From NCBI GenBank assembly GCA_963708895.1, contig CAVPUE010000004.1, positions 62,001 through 126,000 on the forward strand: a stretch of DNA of 64,000 bases, in the 5' to 3' direction. The translations under genes and the position numbers were made by a program. This DNA is from Bacillus_BD sp963708895 (GTDB lineage Bacteria > Bacillota > Bacilli > Bacillales > Cytobacillaceae). Shown in pieces: positions 17,064 through 24,801 of the stretch (the stretch's first letter is position 1; every line of letters starts with the position of its first letter). The notes beneath the pieces were generated by a model that had not been told where the DNA came from, made no database searches, and worked only from the letters and a program-made list of their open reading frames with translations.

Positions 17064-17461
17064 ATATCCACAGAATTATCCACAAAACCCAACTTTCTTA
17101 TCCACAATTTGTGGATAAGACTTGAGTTATTCCCATACTTCTTTTATACTTTCAAAGGATATTAGCGTAAACAAACCATATTTTAAGTGTTTTGAAGGTG
17201 GAAAAAAATGTATACCAATTATTGGATTGTGGATAAAAATGTGGATAACTTGGAAAACTTTCCACAGCTAAAAGCTGCAGCAGATCTATTATGTCATAAC
17301 GAGGTCGTTGCTTTTCCGACGGAAACGGTTTATGGCCTTGGTGGTAATGCTAAAAGTGATGAAGCAGTGGAAAAGATCTTTGCGGCAAAAGGAAGACCAA
17401 GTGACAATCCATTAATCGTCCATATTGCTGAAAAGAAACAACTGGATGACTTTGTGGATAA
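17064..17461. promoter_or_regulatory. DnaA-box cluster at the ywlB/ywlC junction
   Basis: Six perfect DnaA boxes (TTATCCACA or its complement) lie at 17076-17084, 17098-17106, 17110-17118, 17228-17236, 17240-17248 and 17453-17461. A one-mismatch box lies at 17064-17072. The pair at 17098-17118 forms a perfect palindrome, CTTATCCACAA-T-TTGTGGATAAG. Three boxes lie inside the ywlC coding sequence. From memory, the ywlB-ywlC region is one of the DnaA-bound clusters of B. subtilis that help restrain replication initiation. Function here is inferred. Confidence 0.8.
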
Positions 17462-18251
17462 CATTCCAAAAAAGGCGGAAATGTTAATGGAACATTTTTG
17501 GCCGGGCCCATTAACGATTATTCTTTCCTATAAAGAAGGTACTCTTTCTAAGAAAACAAGTGCTGGATTGATGACTGTTGGAATTAGAATGCCAGACCAT
17601 CCAGTAGCGTTAGCTCTATTAAAGCAGACAGGCTTACCTATAGCAGCGCCTAGTGCAAATAGATCGGGAAAGCCGAGCCCAACATTAGCTTCCCATGTTA
17701 AAGAGGATTTGGATGGTAGAATTGCCGGAATCGTTGATGGTGGTCCAACTGGAGTTGGCTTAGAATCAACGGTAGTGGATTGTACAACGGAGATACCTGT
17801 TATATTACGGCCAGGTGGTGTGACAAAAGAACAGTTAGAAGCTGTGGTAGGGGAGGTTTTGTTTGATCCGGCATTAACTAATGCGTTGGAAGCGCCAAAG
17901 GCTCCCGGGATGAAATACCGTCATTATGCACCAGATGCTCCGCTTTATCTTGTTGATGGTACAAAGGAACAAATTCAAGCATTAATTAATGAGCGGAAAC
18001 AGGAAGGGTTAACGGTTGGATTACTAACAACTGTGGAAAACCAATCGTTTTATAATGCAGATTCTATTTTTACCTGTGGACAACGTGAACATCTTGAAAC
18101 AGTTGCAAGTTCCATTTATGAAGCATTGCGCAGCTTTGATAAAGAAAATGTAGATGTAATCTACAGTGAAATGTTTCCAGATACTGGAGTAGGAAATGCA
18201 ATTATGAATCGACTATTAAAAGCGGCGGGACAAAAGGTTATTAAGGCGTAG
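17208..18251 (+). CDS. ywlC: Threonylcarbamoyl-AMP synthase (Sua5/YwlC)
   Basis: A 347-residue enzyme making L-threonylcarbamoyladenylate from threonine, bicarbonate and ATP, the precursor of t6A37 in ANN-decoding tRNAs. The N-terminal YrdC domain (about 20-210; VVAFPTETVYGLGGNA, AAKGRPSDNPLIVHI, PIAAPSANRSGKPSPT) is followed by the Sua5 linker (PGMKYRHYAP) and the C-terminal Sua5 domain (about 240-347). Full length for the Sua5 type. GAAGGTGG upstream sets the start. The N-terminal coding region carries three perfect DnaA boxes, encoding WIVDK, NVDN and FVDN. Confidence 0.95.
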   Translation: MYTNYWIVDKNVDNLENFPQLKAAADLLCHNEVVAFPTETVYGLGGNAKSDEAVEKIFAAKGRPSDNPLIVHIAEKKQLDDFVDNIPKKAEMLMEHFWPGPLTIILSYKEGTLSKKTSAGLMTVGIRMPDHPVALALLKQTGLPIAAPSANRSGKPSPTLASHVKEDLDGRIAGIVDGGPTGVGLESTVVDCTTEIPVILRPGGVTKEQLEAVVGEVLFDPALTNALEAPKAPGMKYRHYAPDAPLYLVDGTKEQIQALINERKQEGLTVGLLTTVENQSFYNADSIFTCGQREHLETVASSIYEALRSFDKENVDVIYSEMFPDTGVGNAIMNRLLKAAGQKVIKA

Positions 18252-18279
18252 ACTAGGAATAGATTGTTCCTAGTCTTTT
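18251..18279 (+). terminator. ywlC terminator
   Basis: GACTAGGAA (18251-18259) pairs perfectly with TTCCTAGTC (18267-18275), then TTTT. Confidence 0.85.
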
Positions 18280-18313
18280 AAATTAGTTCTATTAAATGTT
18301 AGTTTTGATATTA

Positions 18314-18383
18314 GCCTTATGTGTATGGCGTGAGCGGGTTTTACTTGGATACAAGTAACGTAGTGAACCCATACACATAAGGC
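18314..18383. repeat. Long palindrome between ywlC and the response-regulator gene
   Basis: Perfect 15-bp arms GCCTTATGTGTATGG (18314-18328) and CCATACACATAAGGC (18369-18383) enclose a second inner pair, TTACTTG/CAAGTAA, around GATA. There is no T-run directly after it. It sits between two convergent genes, so it may act as a shared terminator or may mark an insertion boundary. Confidence 0.65.
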
Positions 18384-18395
18384 GGTTTAAGACTA

Positions 18396-19037
18396 TTAAT
18401 TCATCAGACCTTGTTGAAAGGCATAGCTTGTTAGTTGAACTCGATTTTCTAAATGGAGTTTGCTTAAGATGTTTTTAAGGTGACTTTTAACGGTATGTTC
18501 CGAGATAAAAAGGGTCTCTGAAATTTCACGATTTGATAAACCTTTAGCAACTAATTGTAGCACTTCTAATTCTCGAGTAGATAAAGGGGTTTTCTCTTTT
18601 GTTATTGCTTTACTTTGCGGGAATTCCTTTAAGATTTGAAAGGCAATTTCTTTGGACATCGGGACTTCATCTAAGGCAAAGGCTCTTAAATGTTCACGCC
18701 ATGCTTCCGATTCAAGATTTTTCAATAAATAGCCTTGAGCCCCTTTCTTTAATGCATCAAACAAATCTGTGATATCATCAGATACAGTAATCATGACGAT
18801 TTTTACGTAGGGGAATTTAAGTTTAATTCTTTTGGTCGCTTCAAGTCCGTTCATGACGGGCATTTGAATATCCATGAGAATAATATCGGGCATTAATTCT
18901 TCCGTAAGTTTAATCGCTTCTTCACCGTTCTTTCCTTCTCCAACAATAACAAAGTCTTCGTATTCTTCTAGGATTTCTCGAATTCCTTCTCTTGCATGAG
19001 CATGATCATCAACAATTAATATTCGAAAAGGTTGCAT
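18396..19037 (-). CDS. Two-component response regulator, NarL/FixJ family
   Basis: A 213-residue regulator. The receiver domain (about 1-120) has the acidic pair (VDDH), phospho-acceptor Asp56 (DIILMDIQMP) and Lys in GYLLKN. The LuxR-type helix-turn-helix (about 148-205) has STRELEVLQLVAKGLSNREI and SEHTVKSHLKNIL. It starts directly after the stop codon of the upstream kinase, so the two are one operon. The stimulus is unknown. Its divergent neighbour is the nos-type cluster, which makes that cluster a candidate target. Confidence 0.92.
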   Translation of the reverse strand: MQPFRILIVDDHAHAREGIREILEEYEDFVIVGEGKNGEEAIKLTEELMPDIILMDIQMPVMNGLEATKRIKLKFPYVKIVMITVSDDITDLFDALKKGAQGYLLKNLESEAWREHLRAFALDEVPMSKEIAFQILKEFPQSKAITKEKTPLSTRELEVLQLVAKGLSNREISETLFISEHTVKSHLKNILSKLHLENRVQLTSYAFQQGLMN

Positions 19038-19886
19038 CTACTTCTTCTCCTTTTTTAATTCAACGAGGGTTCCATGATCGATTTTCTTTATCGAAAACTC
19101 CCATTCCATGTCTCTCGCTCTATCTTGAATGATTTGTAGCCCATAGCCCTTACTAGATTGAATATTTTCATTTGTGAATCCTATTCCTTGATCTTTTACC
19201 TGACAAATCCAGCCATGATCCATTTCTTTTGCAGAAATCCAGATCTGATTTGTCTTGGCATGCTTAATGACATTCACAACAGCTTCTTTTATACAGGCTA
19301 GTAACTCTACTTTTTCTTTTGGTGATAACGTATTCTCTTGAATCCCCCATTCTAAATGGACATCCATTAAATGTTGATTCTTAAGTTCTTCTACATACTG
19401 ATAAATACTTTCTGTCCAACTAAATGGATCTTCATTTGGCAAGTACTTTAAGTTTGTAATCGCTTGACGGGTATCTTCGTGAACATGCTGTAATGTCTGC
19501 TTCATTTTTTGAAAATCTGGATCCTGTTCTAGATCGTTTTTTCTACCAAATTTATTCACCTTCACAGATAATAGAAATAGAGATTGAGCAATTCCGTCAT
19601 GGAGTTCCCTTGCTAATTTTTCTCTCTCAATGAGAGCGGCTTTCTTTGTCTTTTCCAATCTAAGCGCTTCTTGCATTCTTTCTAAAATTGAAAATAAGTG
19701 CCGTAAAAACACGAGTGTAACGATAAAAACTAGTATAGGAGAAAGGAAATTCCCTATCTCCATTGAAATATAAGAAAGGAGAAATTCATGACGAATATAT
19801 TCCCATAAGGCGATTGTGATGGTTGGAATCGTTAAAATGAGCCATTTGATTTGTTTATACTTCAAATCTTCACCGCTTTTCTTCAT
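19038..19886 (-). CDS. Sensor histidine kinase (HisKA_3 type)
   Basis: A 282-residue membrane kinase. Two membrane segments (about 13-30 and 45-65) have almost no extracellular loop. A short coiled stretch leads to the dimerisation domain with the phospho-accepting His96 (KLARELHDGIAQSLF). The ATPase domain follows, with an N box (IKEAVVNVIKHAKTN) and a G box (DQGIGF). The near absence of a sensor loop suggests it senses within the membrane, as in LiaS- or DesK-like kinases, or through a partner. Its partner regulator follows directly. No specific signal can be assigned. Confidence 0.9.
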   Translation of the reverse strand: MKKSGEDLKYKQIKWLILTIPTITIALWEYIRHEFLLSYISMEIGNFLSPILVFIVTLVFLRHLFSILERMQEALRLEKTKKAALIEREKLARELHDGIAQSLFLLSVKVNKFGRKNDLEQDPDFQKMKQTLQHVHEDTRQAITNLKYLPNEDPFSWTESIYQYVEELKNQHLMDVHLEWGIQENTLSPKEKVELLACIKEAVVNVIKHAKTNQIWISAKEMDHGWICQVKDQGIGFTNENIQSSKGYGLQIIQDRARDMEWEFSIKKIDHGTLVELKKEKK

Positions 19887-19962
19887 GTGAGATATATCTA
19901 TATTTTATCATCTATTCAAACATTTTTAACAACTTTGCTCTTAAATCACTCTTTCGAGGTAT

Positions 19963-19991
19963 TATGTAATATTACTTATTATGTTTATAAT
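19963..19991 (+). promoter_or_regulatory. Possible regulated promoter of the nos-type cluster
   Basis: TATAAT at 19986-19991 has no good -35 box. A perfect 10-bp palindrome, GTAATATTAC (19966-19975), covers that position, and TACTTAT (19973-19979) fits the NarL heptamer TACYYMT. This suggests activator control, possibly by the divergent regulator, but the motifs are short. Confidence 0.35.
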
Positions 19992-20063
19992 GTTAAGAAG
20001 AATGATTTGTTTTTCCGCTTAAGAGTTCACTCAAGAAGGTGAGATCATAAAAAATGAAAACTT

Positions 20064-21331
20064 ATGAAGTATATCATGTTTTTTCTCTTATTATTCTTTC
20101 TTATGCCAACTATATTTGAAGCAGACACCACCTTACAAGCTAAAATCGATGGGGCTTCAAAGGGGGATACTGATTGAAATAGAAGAAGGAGAGTATGAAG
20201 AAACTGTCAACATCGCTAAGCCGATTACCTTAGTGGGAAAGGGTGAAGTCCTGCTTCGCTCTTGTGAAGAAAAGCCAGTTATTACGATCAGTGGTGAGTC
20301 CGTTACTTTAAAAAATATTAAAGTAGAACACTGTGGGGATCAAAATCTAGATACAGCTATTCTTGTGACTGGTTCCAATCATATTCTTGAGGAAATGACG
20401 ATTGAGACTAGACGGGTGGGGATTAGCCTTGATGAAGCCAATGATGTAACGATTCAAGACAGTGAGATTATGGGCAGAAGGCAAGGAAATGGGATTGATT
20501 TATGGAAATCAAACCGAAATCAGTTTAAAAATCTGATCATATCCAATGTGTCTGATGGTTTATATTTAGAGCAAAGTAACGAGAATATTTTACATAGCAA
20601 TAATATTGAAAGATCCCGTTATGGTATACACCTGATGTTTTCAAATGATAATGTTCTTAGTGAAAATGTGTCAAGGTCCAATGTAACAGGTACGATGCTG
20701 ATGGAGTCTAAGCGAACATCGATTAAGGATAATGCATTTTATGCCAATCGTAATAGTGTGAATGCACAAGGATTGTTACTATACTTGACGTCTGAAACCG
20801 AAGTGACTGGAAATGAATTTATCTTCCAATCGAGTCGGGATTTATATTGAAGAGGCTGAAAATAATACGATAAAAACGAATAAAATAGTGGATAATTTTA
20901 TTGGAGTGCAGTTTCAAAAGGCAACTGGGAATAGAATCGAAGGTAATACATTTGTTGGAAATGTGAATGATGCTCAGGCAATCGAAAGCTCCAACAATGA
21001 GATCAATCGAAACTATTGGGATGCTGCGAGCAAGGTTGATGTCGATGGAAATGGCAAGAGTGAAATCGTCTTTACGGCTGATCCCTATTTCCAAACCTTG
21101 ACGAGTGATGTTCCGGAATTTCAGCTGTTTTTCCAAGCACCAGGTCTGATTCTTTTACAAAATATGTTGAAAAGCCCACCTGAGAAGTTGTTAACAGATT
21201 CAACGCCTTTAATGGATATGACGATGGTAGTCGAGAGGGAAACATCATCAGGTTCCAGTTTGTGGGTAATATGTGCAGTGATGCTCTTTGTTAGTTCTAG
21301 TTTATTTATATTAGGGAGGAAAAGAGGATGA
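20064..21331 (+). CDS. nosD: NosD-like right-handed beta-helix protein (two frameshifts)
   Basis: A secreted parallel beta-helix protein of the NosD family, which with NosF and NosY helps mature the copper site of nitrous oxide reductase. The start gives a clear signal peptide (MKYIMFFLLLFFLMPTIFEA). Repeated beta-helix rungs follow (many N-x-[IV] and SNDNVLSEN-like units), then a C-terminal membrane segment (LWVICAVMLFVSSSLFILG) and basic end. The frame breaks near 20170 (KGDT to IEIEEGEYEE) and near 20820 (TGNEF to SNRVGIYIEE); each fits one extra base. Reconstructed length is 421 residues, normal for NosD. Overlaps nosL by 4 nt. True decay cannot be excluded. Confidence 0.82.
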
Positions 21332-21864
21332 AGAAACAATTATATTTCATTGGCTTGATCGCATTTGTTTTTATTTTAGCAGCATGCGGTAATAAGGCGG
21401 TCGAACCTGTTGCCATTAATGATGCAACAGACACTTGTGAGGTTTGTAATATGGCTGTAGTGGACAATCAACATGCTACTCAGATTGTTTTAGAAAATGG
21501 TAAGTCAATCGTTTTTGATGATGTAGGCTGTATGTACGAATGGTTGGAGGGAAATCCAAACGAAACCATTGCGGCTGAATTTGTTCGTGATTACAATGAT
21601 AAAGAATGGGTATTGGTTGATGATGCCACTTATGTTTACAATCAATCTGTTAAAACACCAATGGCTTATAATGTTATCTCCTTTAAAGATGAAGCATCTG
21701 CAGAGGCGTTTGCTACTGAAAACGAGAACAGTACATTAATGACAGCAAACGAGTTAGGTCATCATGGCTGGAAACAAAACCATGATATGATGCAAAAACA
21801 TAGTATGGAGAACCATTCACATTCAGAAAGTGCTGACACTGAACATAGTGATATGTCTCAATAA
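21328..21864 (+). CDS. nosL: NosL-like copper-binding lipoprotein
   Basis: A 178-residue lipoprotein. The signal peptide ends in the lipobox LAAC (Cys20). The NosL domain follows with the metal site CEVCNM (Cys37, Cys40, Met42) and FDDVGCMYEWL. NosL delivers Cu(I) to nitrous oxide reductase in known systems. The C-terminal 35 residues are rich in His, Met and Ser/Glu (HHGWKQNHDMMQKHSM, then HSHSES), suggesting extra metal binding. It overlaps nosD by 4 nt. An intergenic repeat separates it from the permease gene. No nosZ lies in the window. Confidence 0.88.
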   Translation: MKKQLYFIGLIAFVFILAACGNKAVEPVAINDATDTCEVCNMAVVDNQHATQIVLENGKSIVFDDVGCMYEWLEGNPNETIAAEFVRDYNDKEWVLVDDATYVYNQSVKTPMAYNVISFKDEASAEAFATENENSTLMTANELGHHGWKQNHDMMQKHSMENHSHSESADTEHSDMSQ

Positions 21865-21913
21865 TAAGTGAGGACTGGTTCTGTTTATTGAACTAGTCCT
21901 TCTTTTAGTATAA

Positions 21914-22093
21914 GGCTCTTTGCTCAAACTTTTGTTGCTTTTGGAGGAAAAAAGCTGATTGTCCTTGATTTCCCGTTGACATTGGTTTTTATTTTTGAGA
22001 AAAGAGCTACAAGTTTAATAAGAATGTGCAAAATAGCTTTTTCTACGTTAAAATCGGCCTTTGGATTTTAACAACAAACTTTACAAAGCAGCC
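21914..22093 (+). repeat. Intergenic repeat, full copy C
   Basis: A 180-bp element between nosL and nosY. The ends are imperfect inverted repeats: GGCTCTTTGCTCAAACTTTT at the left, and TTTACAAAGCAGCC at the right (complement GGCTGCTTTGTAAA). The internal arm TTTTGAGAAAAGAGCT complements the left end. The right half (GTGCAAAATAGCTTTTTCTA, CGTTAAAATCGGCCTTTGGA, TTTTAACAACAAACTTT) is almost identical to copies at 24020 and 33969. Non-coding. Confidence 0.85.
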
Positions 22094-22125
22094 TAGTATG
22101 AAAACGATTGAAAAGAGGAATGAAG

Positions 22126-22938
22126 ATGTGGAATATTTGGCGCTCTGAACTGCGCATGACGGTACGACAACGATCCTTTTATTCTTTTTTAATTTTGTGG
22201 GTCGCTGTGATATCACTTTTATTTTTATTACAAGCAAGTGCTCCCTCATTAACTGGATATACAAATATGACGGCGACGGTCGTGAATATTGCGTTATATA
22301 TCATCCCGCTATTCATGTTAATCATTGGTTCCTTTTCAATTGCCAATGAAATGGAAAATGGTCAATGGCGGTTGTTAACAACTTATCCTTTATTTACGCT
22401 GTTTTATATTGTTGGAAAAATAGGTGGACAATTTACGGCACAAGCGATTGTGTTTACCTTCAGTTATGGAATTAGCTTAGGGATCGGCCTCATAATGGGG
22501 AATGGTTTTTCTAGTGACTGGCTACTATCTATCTATTTTTTCTGTATTAGTCTGATTTTTTTCTTTCTAATCATTGGCATTACCGTTGGGACAATTGTAT
22601 CAACAAGGTGGCAGGCGTTATCAATTTCGGTGATTATTTGGTTTTTCCTCATTATGATCTGGCCAACTGCGCTCATTGGCATTTTAGGTTTAGTCCCTTA
22701 CCCCTGGATTGCCCCATTGATGAAATTAGCCTTATTTCTCAATCCTGCTGAATTTATTCGAGTGGCCTTTGTGCTATCGCTCGATGGTGGAGCTGTTTTT
22801 GGACAGGCCTATGATTCATTAATGACGTTCTTAGGATCTTCTTCCGGAGTCCTGATTAATATCTTATATTTTATTGGCTTTCTAACCGTGATGTTATTAT
22901 TCTCGATGATTATGCTGGAGTGGAGGAAAAGGCGATGA
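22126..22938 (+). CDS. nosY: ABC transporter permease (NosY-like)
   Basis: A 270-residue integral membrane protein with about six membrane segments and no soluble domain, of the ABC-2/NosY type. The start MWNIWRSELRMTVRQRSFYS (cytoplasmic, basic) is followed by LILWVAVISLLFLLQA. ATG 22126 lies 7 nt after AAAGAGG, better than ATG 22120 or TTG 22108. It overlaps the ATPase gene by 4 nt. With NosD and NosL upstream, it is read as the NosY partner of NosF. The transported substrate of NosFY, possibly a sulfur species, is unsettled. Confidence 0.8.
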   Translation: MWNIWRSELRMTVRQRSFYSFLILWVAVISLLFLLQASAPSLTGYTNMTATVVNIALYIIPLFMLIIGSFSIANEMENGQWRLLTTYPLFTLFYIVGKIGGQFTAQAIVFTFSYGISLGIGLIMGNGFSSDWLLSIYFFCISLIFFFLIIGITVGTIVSTRWQALSISVIIWFFLIMIWPTALIGILGLVPYPWIAPLMKLALFLNPAEFIRVAFVLSLDGGAVFGQAYDSLMTFLGSSSGVLINILYFIGFLTVMLLFSMIMLEWRKRR

Positions 22939-23630
22939 CAGGATTAATCGTAGATGGTGTCTCAAAGGTTTATAAAAAAAAGACTGCATTGTATCCATGT
23001 TCCTTTGAAGTAACGGAGGGAACATGCGTTGTTTTGTGCGGAGGAAATGGTGCTGGAAAAAGTACATTACTGCAAATCATTGCCGGGATTCTTTATCCAT
23101 CAAGTGGGACAACCACTATAAATGAGAGAGGCATTAAATATGACCGCGAGAATTACTTAAAAGAGATTGGTTTCATGCCAGATGACTTTCATGCCCAGGA
23201 AATGATGACGGTTGAGGAGTTTCTTCGTTTTTATGGGAATTTGCGGAAGGTGAAAAGAGATAGGGTCAACGAGGTCATGGATTTAATCGGCCTTCAAGAT
23301 AAGAAGCATGAGCTAGTAAAAAGTTTGTCTAAGGGCATGAGACAGCGCCTATTATTTGGGCAATCGATTTTAGCGAAGCCATCCCTGTTGTTACTAGATG
23401 AACCAACAAATGGCTTGGATCCCTACTGGGTAAACCAATTCATTGAAATTCTAAATGAAATTAAAAAGAATGGTACGATAATTGTGTTTTCGACTCATAT
23501 GATGGATGTAGCAGCCGAAACGGGTGACATCATTCTTTTTATGAAGCAGGGTAAGGTCATTCAAACCATTGATAATGAAGTCAAAAGTGAAGAGACCACG
23601 ATGAAATTGATGAAGCTTCATCGACAATAA
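22935..23630 (+). CDS. nosF: ABC transporter ATP-binding protein (NosF-like)
   Basis: A 231-residue ABC ATPase. Walker A is GGNGAGKSTLL, the signature is LSKGMRQRL, Walker B is LLLLDEPTNGLDP and the H-loop is FSTHMM. It pairs with the upstream permease, whose stop codon it overlaps (ATGA). GGAGG upstream supports ATG 22935 rather than the in-frame GTG at 22920. Assignment as NosF rests on the nosD-nosL-nosY neighbours. After it comes about 110 bp of featureless sequence and then a cobalamin riboswitch belonging to the next operon. Confidence 0.82.
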   Translation: MTGLIVDGVSKVYKKKTALYPCSFEVTEGTCVVLCGGNGAGKSTLLQIIAGILYPSSGTTTINERGIKYDRENYLKEIGFMPDDFHAQEMMTVEEFLRFYGNLRKVKRDRVNEVMDLIGLQDKKHELVKSLSKGMRQRLLFGQSILAKPSLLLLDEPTNGLDPYWVNQFIEILNEIKKNGTIIVFSTHMMDVAAETGDIILFMKQGKVIQTIDNEVKSEETTMKLMKLHRQ

Positions 23631-23740
23631 ACTGGCATATAGATTGCAAGTAGAAATCATTAAGTTACCATTAAGAGATTTACTTTTTATTAGAAGGATG
23701 GTAGACTTAGTTCTATTGAAAACAATATATGGTGTTTCGT

Positions 23741-23900
23741 TTTATATAGGTACTACAATATGTAGTTTAATAGGGAAGTTCGGTGCAATACCGACGCTGT
23801 CCCCGCAACTGTGAAGCTGACGATGATTCAAAGCCACTATGCATGCGCATGGGAAGGGAATCGGAGAATGAAGCCAAGCCAGGAGACCTGCCTATATAAA
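23741..23900 (+). ncRNA. Cobalamin (AdoCbl) riboswitch upstream of nrdH
   Basis: The B12 box AGCCAGGAGACCTGCC (23877-23892) is near consensus. Upstream are GGGAAG, the GGTGCAATACC hairpin and CCCCGCAACTGTGAAGC, all class hallmarks. P1 is perfect: TTTATATAGG (23741-23750) with CCTATATAAA (23891-23900). Cobalamin binding is expected to favour the terminator at 23976 and so shut off the B12-independent ribonucleotide reductase. Confidence 0.95.
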
Positions 23901-23975
23901 ACAGATTGATCATTTCTTCGGGGATTGAGAAATGGAGACGTATCCATTTCTTTATTTCTGAACGTTTCCATTTTA

Positions 23976-24008
23976 GGCTATCTCTATTTGAAGAGATAGC
24001 CTTTTTAT
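23976..24008 (+). terminator. Riboswitch expression-platform terminator
   Basis: GGCTATCTCT (23976-23985) pairs perfectly with AGAGATAGCC (23992-24001), followed by TTTTTATT. A second hairpin, AGAAATGGA/TCCATTTCT at 23928-23951, lies between aptamer and terminator and may be part of the switch. Confidence 0.9.
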
Positions 24009-24019
24009 TATTTCCGAAA

Positions 24020-24202
24020 GGCTGTTTTTTAAAAGTTTGTTGTTAAAATCCAAAGGCCGATTTTAACGTAGAAAAAGCTATTTTGCGCACTTAAATTAAA
24101 TTTGCAGCTCTTTTCTCAAAAGTAATTAGCAATTTTCAATATGAAAACATTAACAATTTGATTTTTTCTACTCCAAAAGCAACAAAGTTTGAGAAAAGAG
24201 CC
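24020..24202 (-). repeat. Intergenic repeat, full copy D (between riboswitch and nrdH)
   Basis: A 183-bp copy in reverse orientation, from GGCTGTTTTTTAAAAGTTTG to AGTTTGAGAAAAGAGCC. It shares the conserved right half with copies C and E, while the central 50 bp differs. It occupies nearly all the space between the riboswitch terminator and the nrdH ribosome site, ending 18 nt before the nrdH ATG. Confidence 0.85.
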
Positions 24203-24220
24203 TTAGAAAAGAGGGATTAT

Positions 24221-24445
24221 ATGAAACTTTATACGAAAACAATCTGTCCAAAATGCCTTCTAGTAAAATCGGAATTACAACGTGCAGGGCTTGAAGCAGA
24301 CATTATTAACATTGATGAAGATGAACAAGCAAAGCAAACGATCATTGAAGCAGGCTTTCTAAGTGTTCCTGTTCTTGAATTTGAAGGAAAGTTTATCGGT
24401 GATGTAAAGGAAGTTATTTCCCAAATTGAGCTGATTGCCCAATGA
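24221..24445 (+). CDS. nrdH: Glutaredoxin-like protein NrdH
   Basis: A 74-residue thioredoxin-fold reductant of class Ib ribonucleotide reductase. The redox motif CPKC is at residues 9-12 (MKLYTKTICPKC), and SVPVLEFEGKFIGD is the cis-Pro and substrate-binding region. The open frame extends upstream into the repeat, but ATG 24221 is the real start: it has AAAGAGGG about 7 nt upstream and gives the family N-terminus. It overlaps nrdI by 4 nt. Confidence 0.9.
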   Translation: MKLYTKTICPKCLLVKSELQRAGLEADIINIDEDEQAKQTIIEAGFLSVPVLEFEGKFIGDVKEVISQIELIAQ

Positions 24446-24801
24446 TTGTTTATGCAAGTCGAACAGGGAATGTACGATATATTGCAACCAAATTAAAGGC
24501 GGAGTGTATTGAGATTTCTGAGGAATTAAAATTGACTAGTCCTTATCTATTAATTACATATACAGATGGGCTCGGTGATATTCCTGCAAAAGTTGCTCGA
24601 TTTTTAGAAAACAATGCAAAATTTTGTAAAGGCGTAGTTGTTAGTGGCAATAGCAACTTCGGCCATACGGTATTTGGCGGTGCTGGTGATAAAATTGCAG
24701 CGACGTATCATATATCCCTAGTACGTAAATTAGATTTACGAGGATATCAAGAGGATTATGAAGCGATTCAAAAGTTTTATGAAACGAGGGTGACGGGATG
24801 A
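24442..24801 (+). CDS. nrdI: Flavodoxin-like NrdI
   Basis: A 119-residue flavodoxin-fold protein that supplies the oxidant to assemble the Mn(III)2-tyrosyl radical cofactor of NrdF. MIVYASRTGNVRYIA binds the FMN phosphate; YTDGLGDIP and GNSNFGHTVFGGAG form the flavin loops. It overlaps nrdH and nrdE by 4 nt each, a tightly coupled nrdHIEF operon. Confidence 0.95.
   Translation: MIVYASRTGNVRYIATKLKAECIEISEELKLTSPYLLITYTDGLGDIPAKVARFLENNAKFCKGVVVSGNSNFGHTVFGGAGDKIAATYHISLVRKLDLRGYQEDYEAIQKFYETRVTG

Noticed and set aside
24158..24220. Extended N-terminus of NrdH
   Set aside because: The extra 21 codons lie inside a copy of the non-coding repeat, and the ribosome site fits the ATG at 24221.
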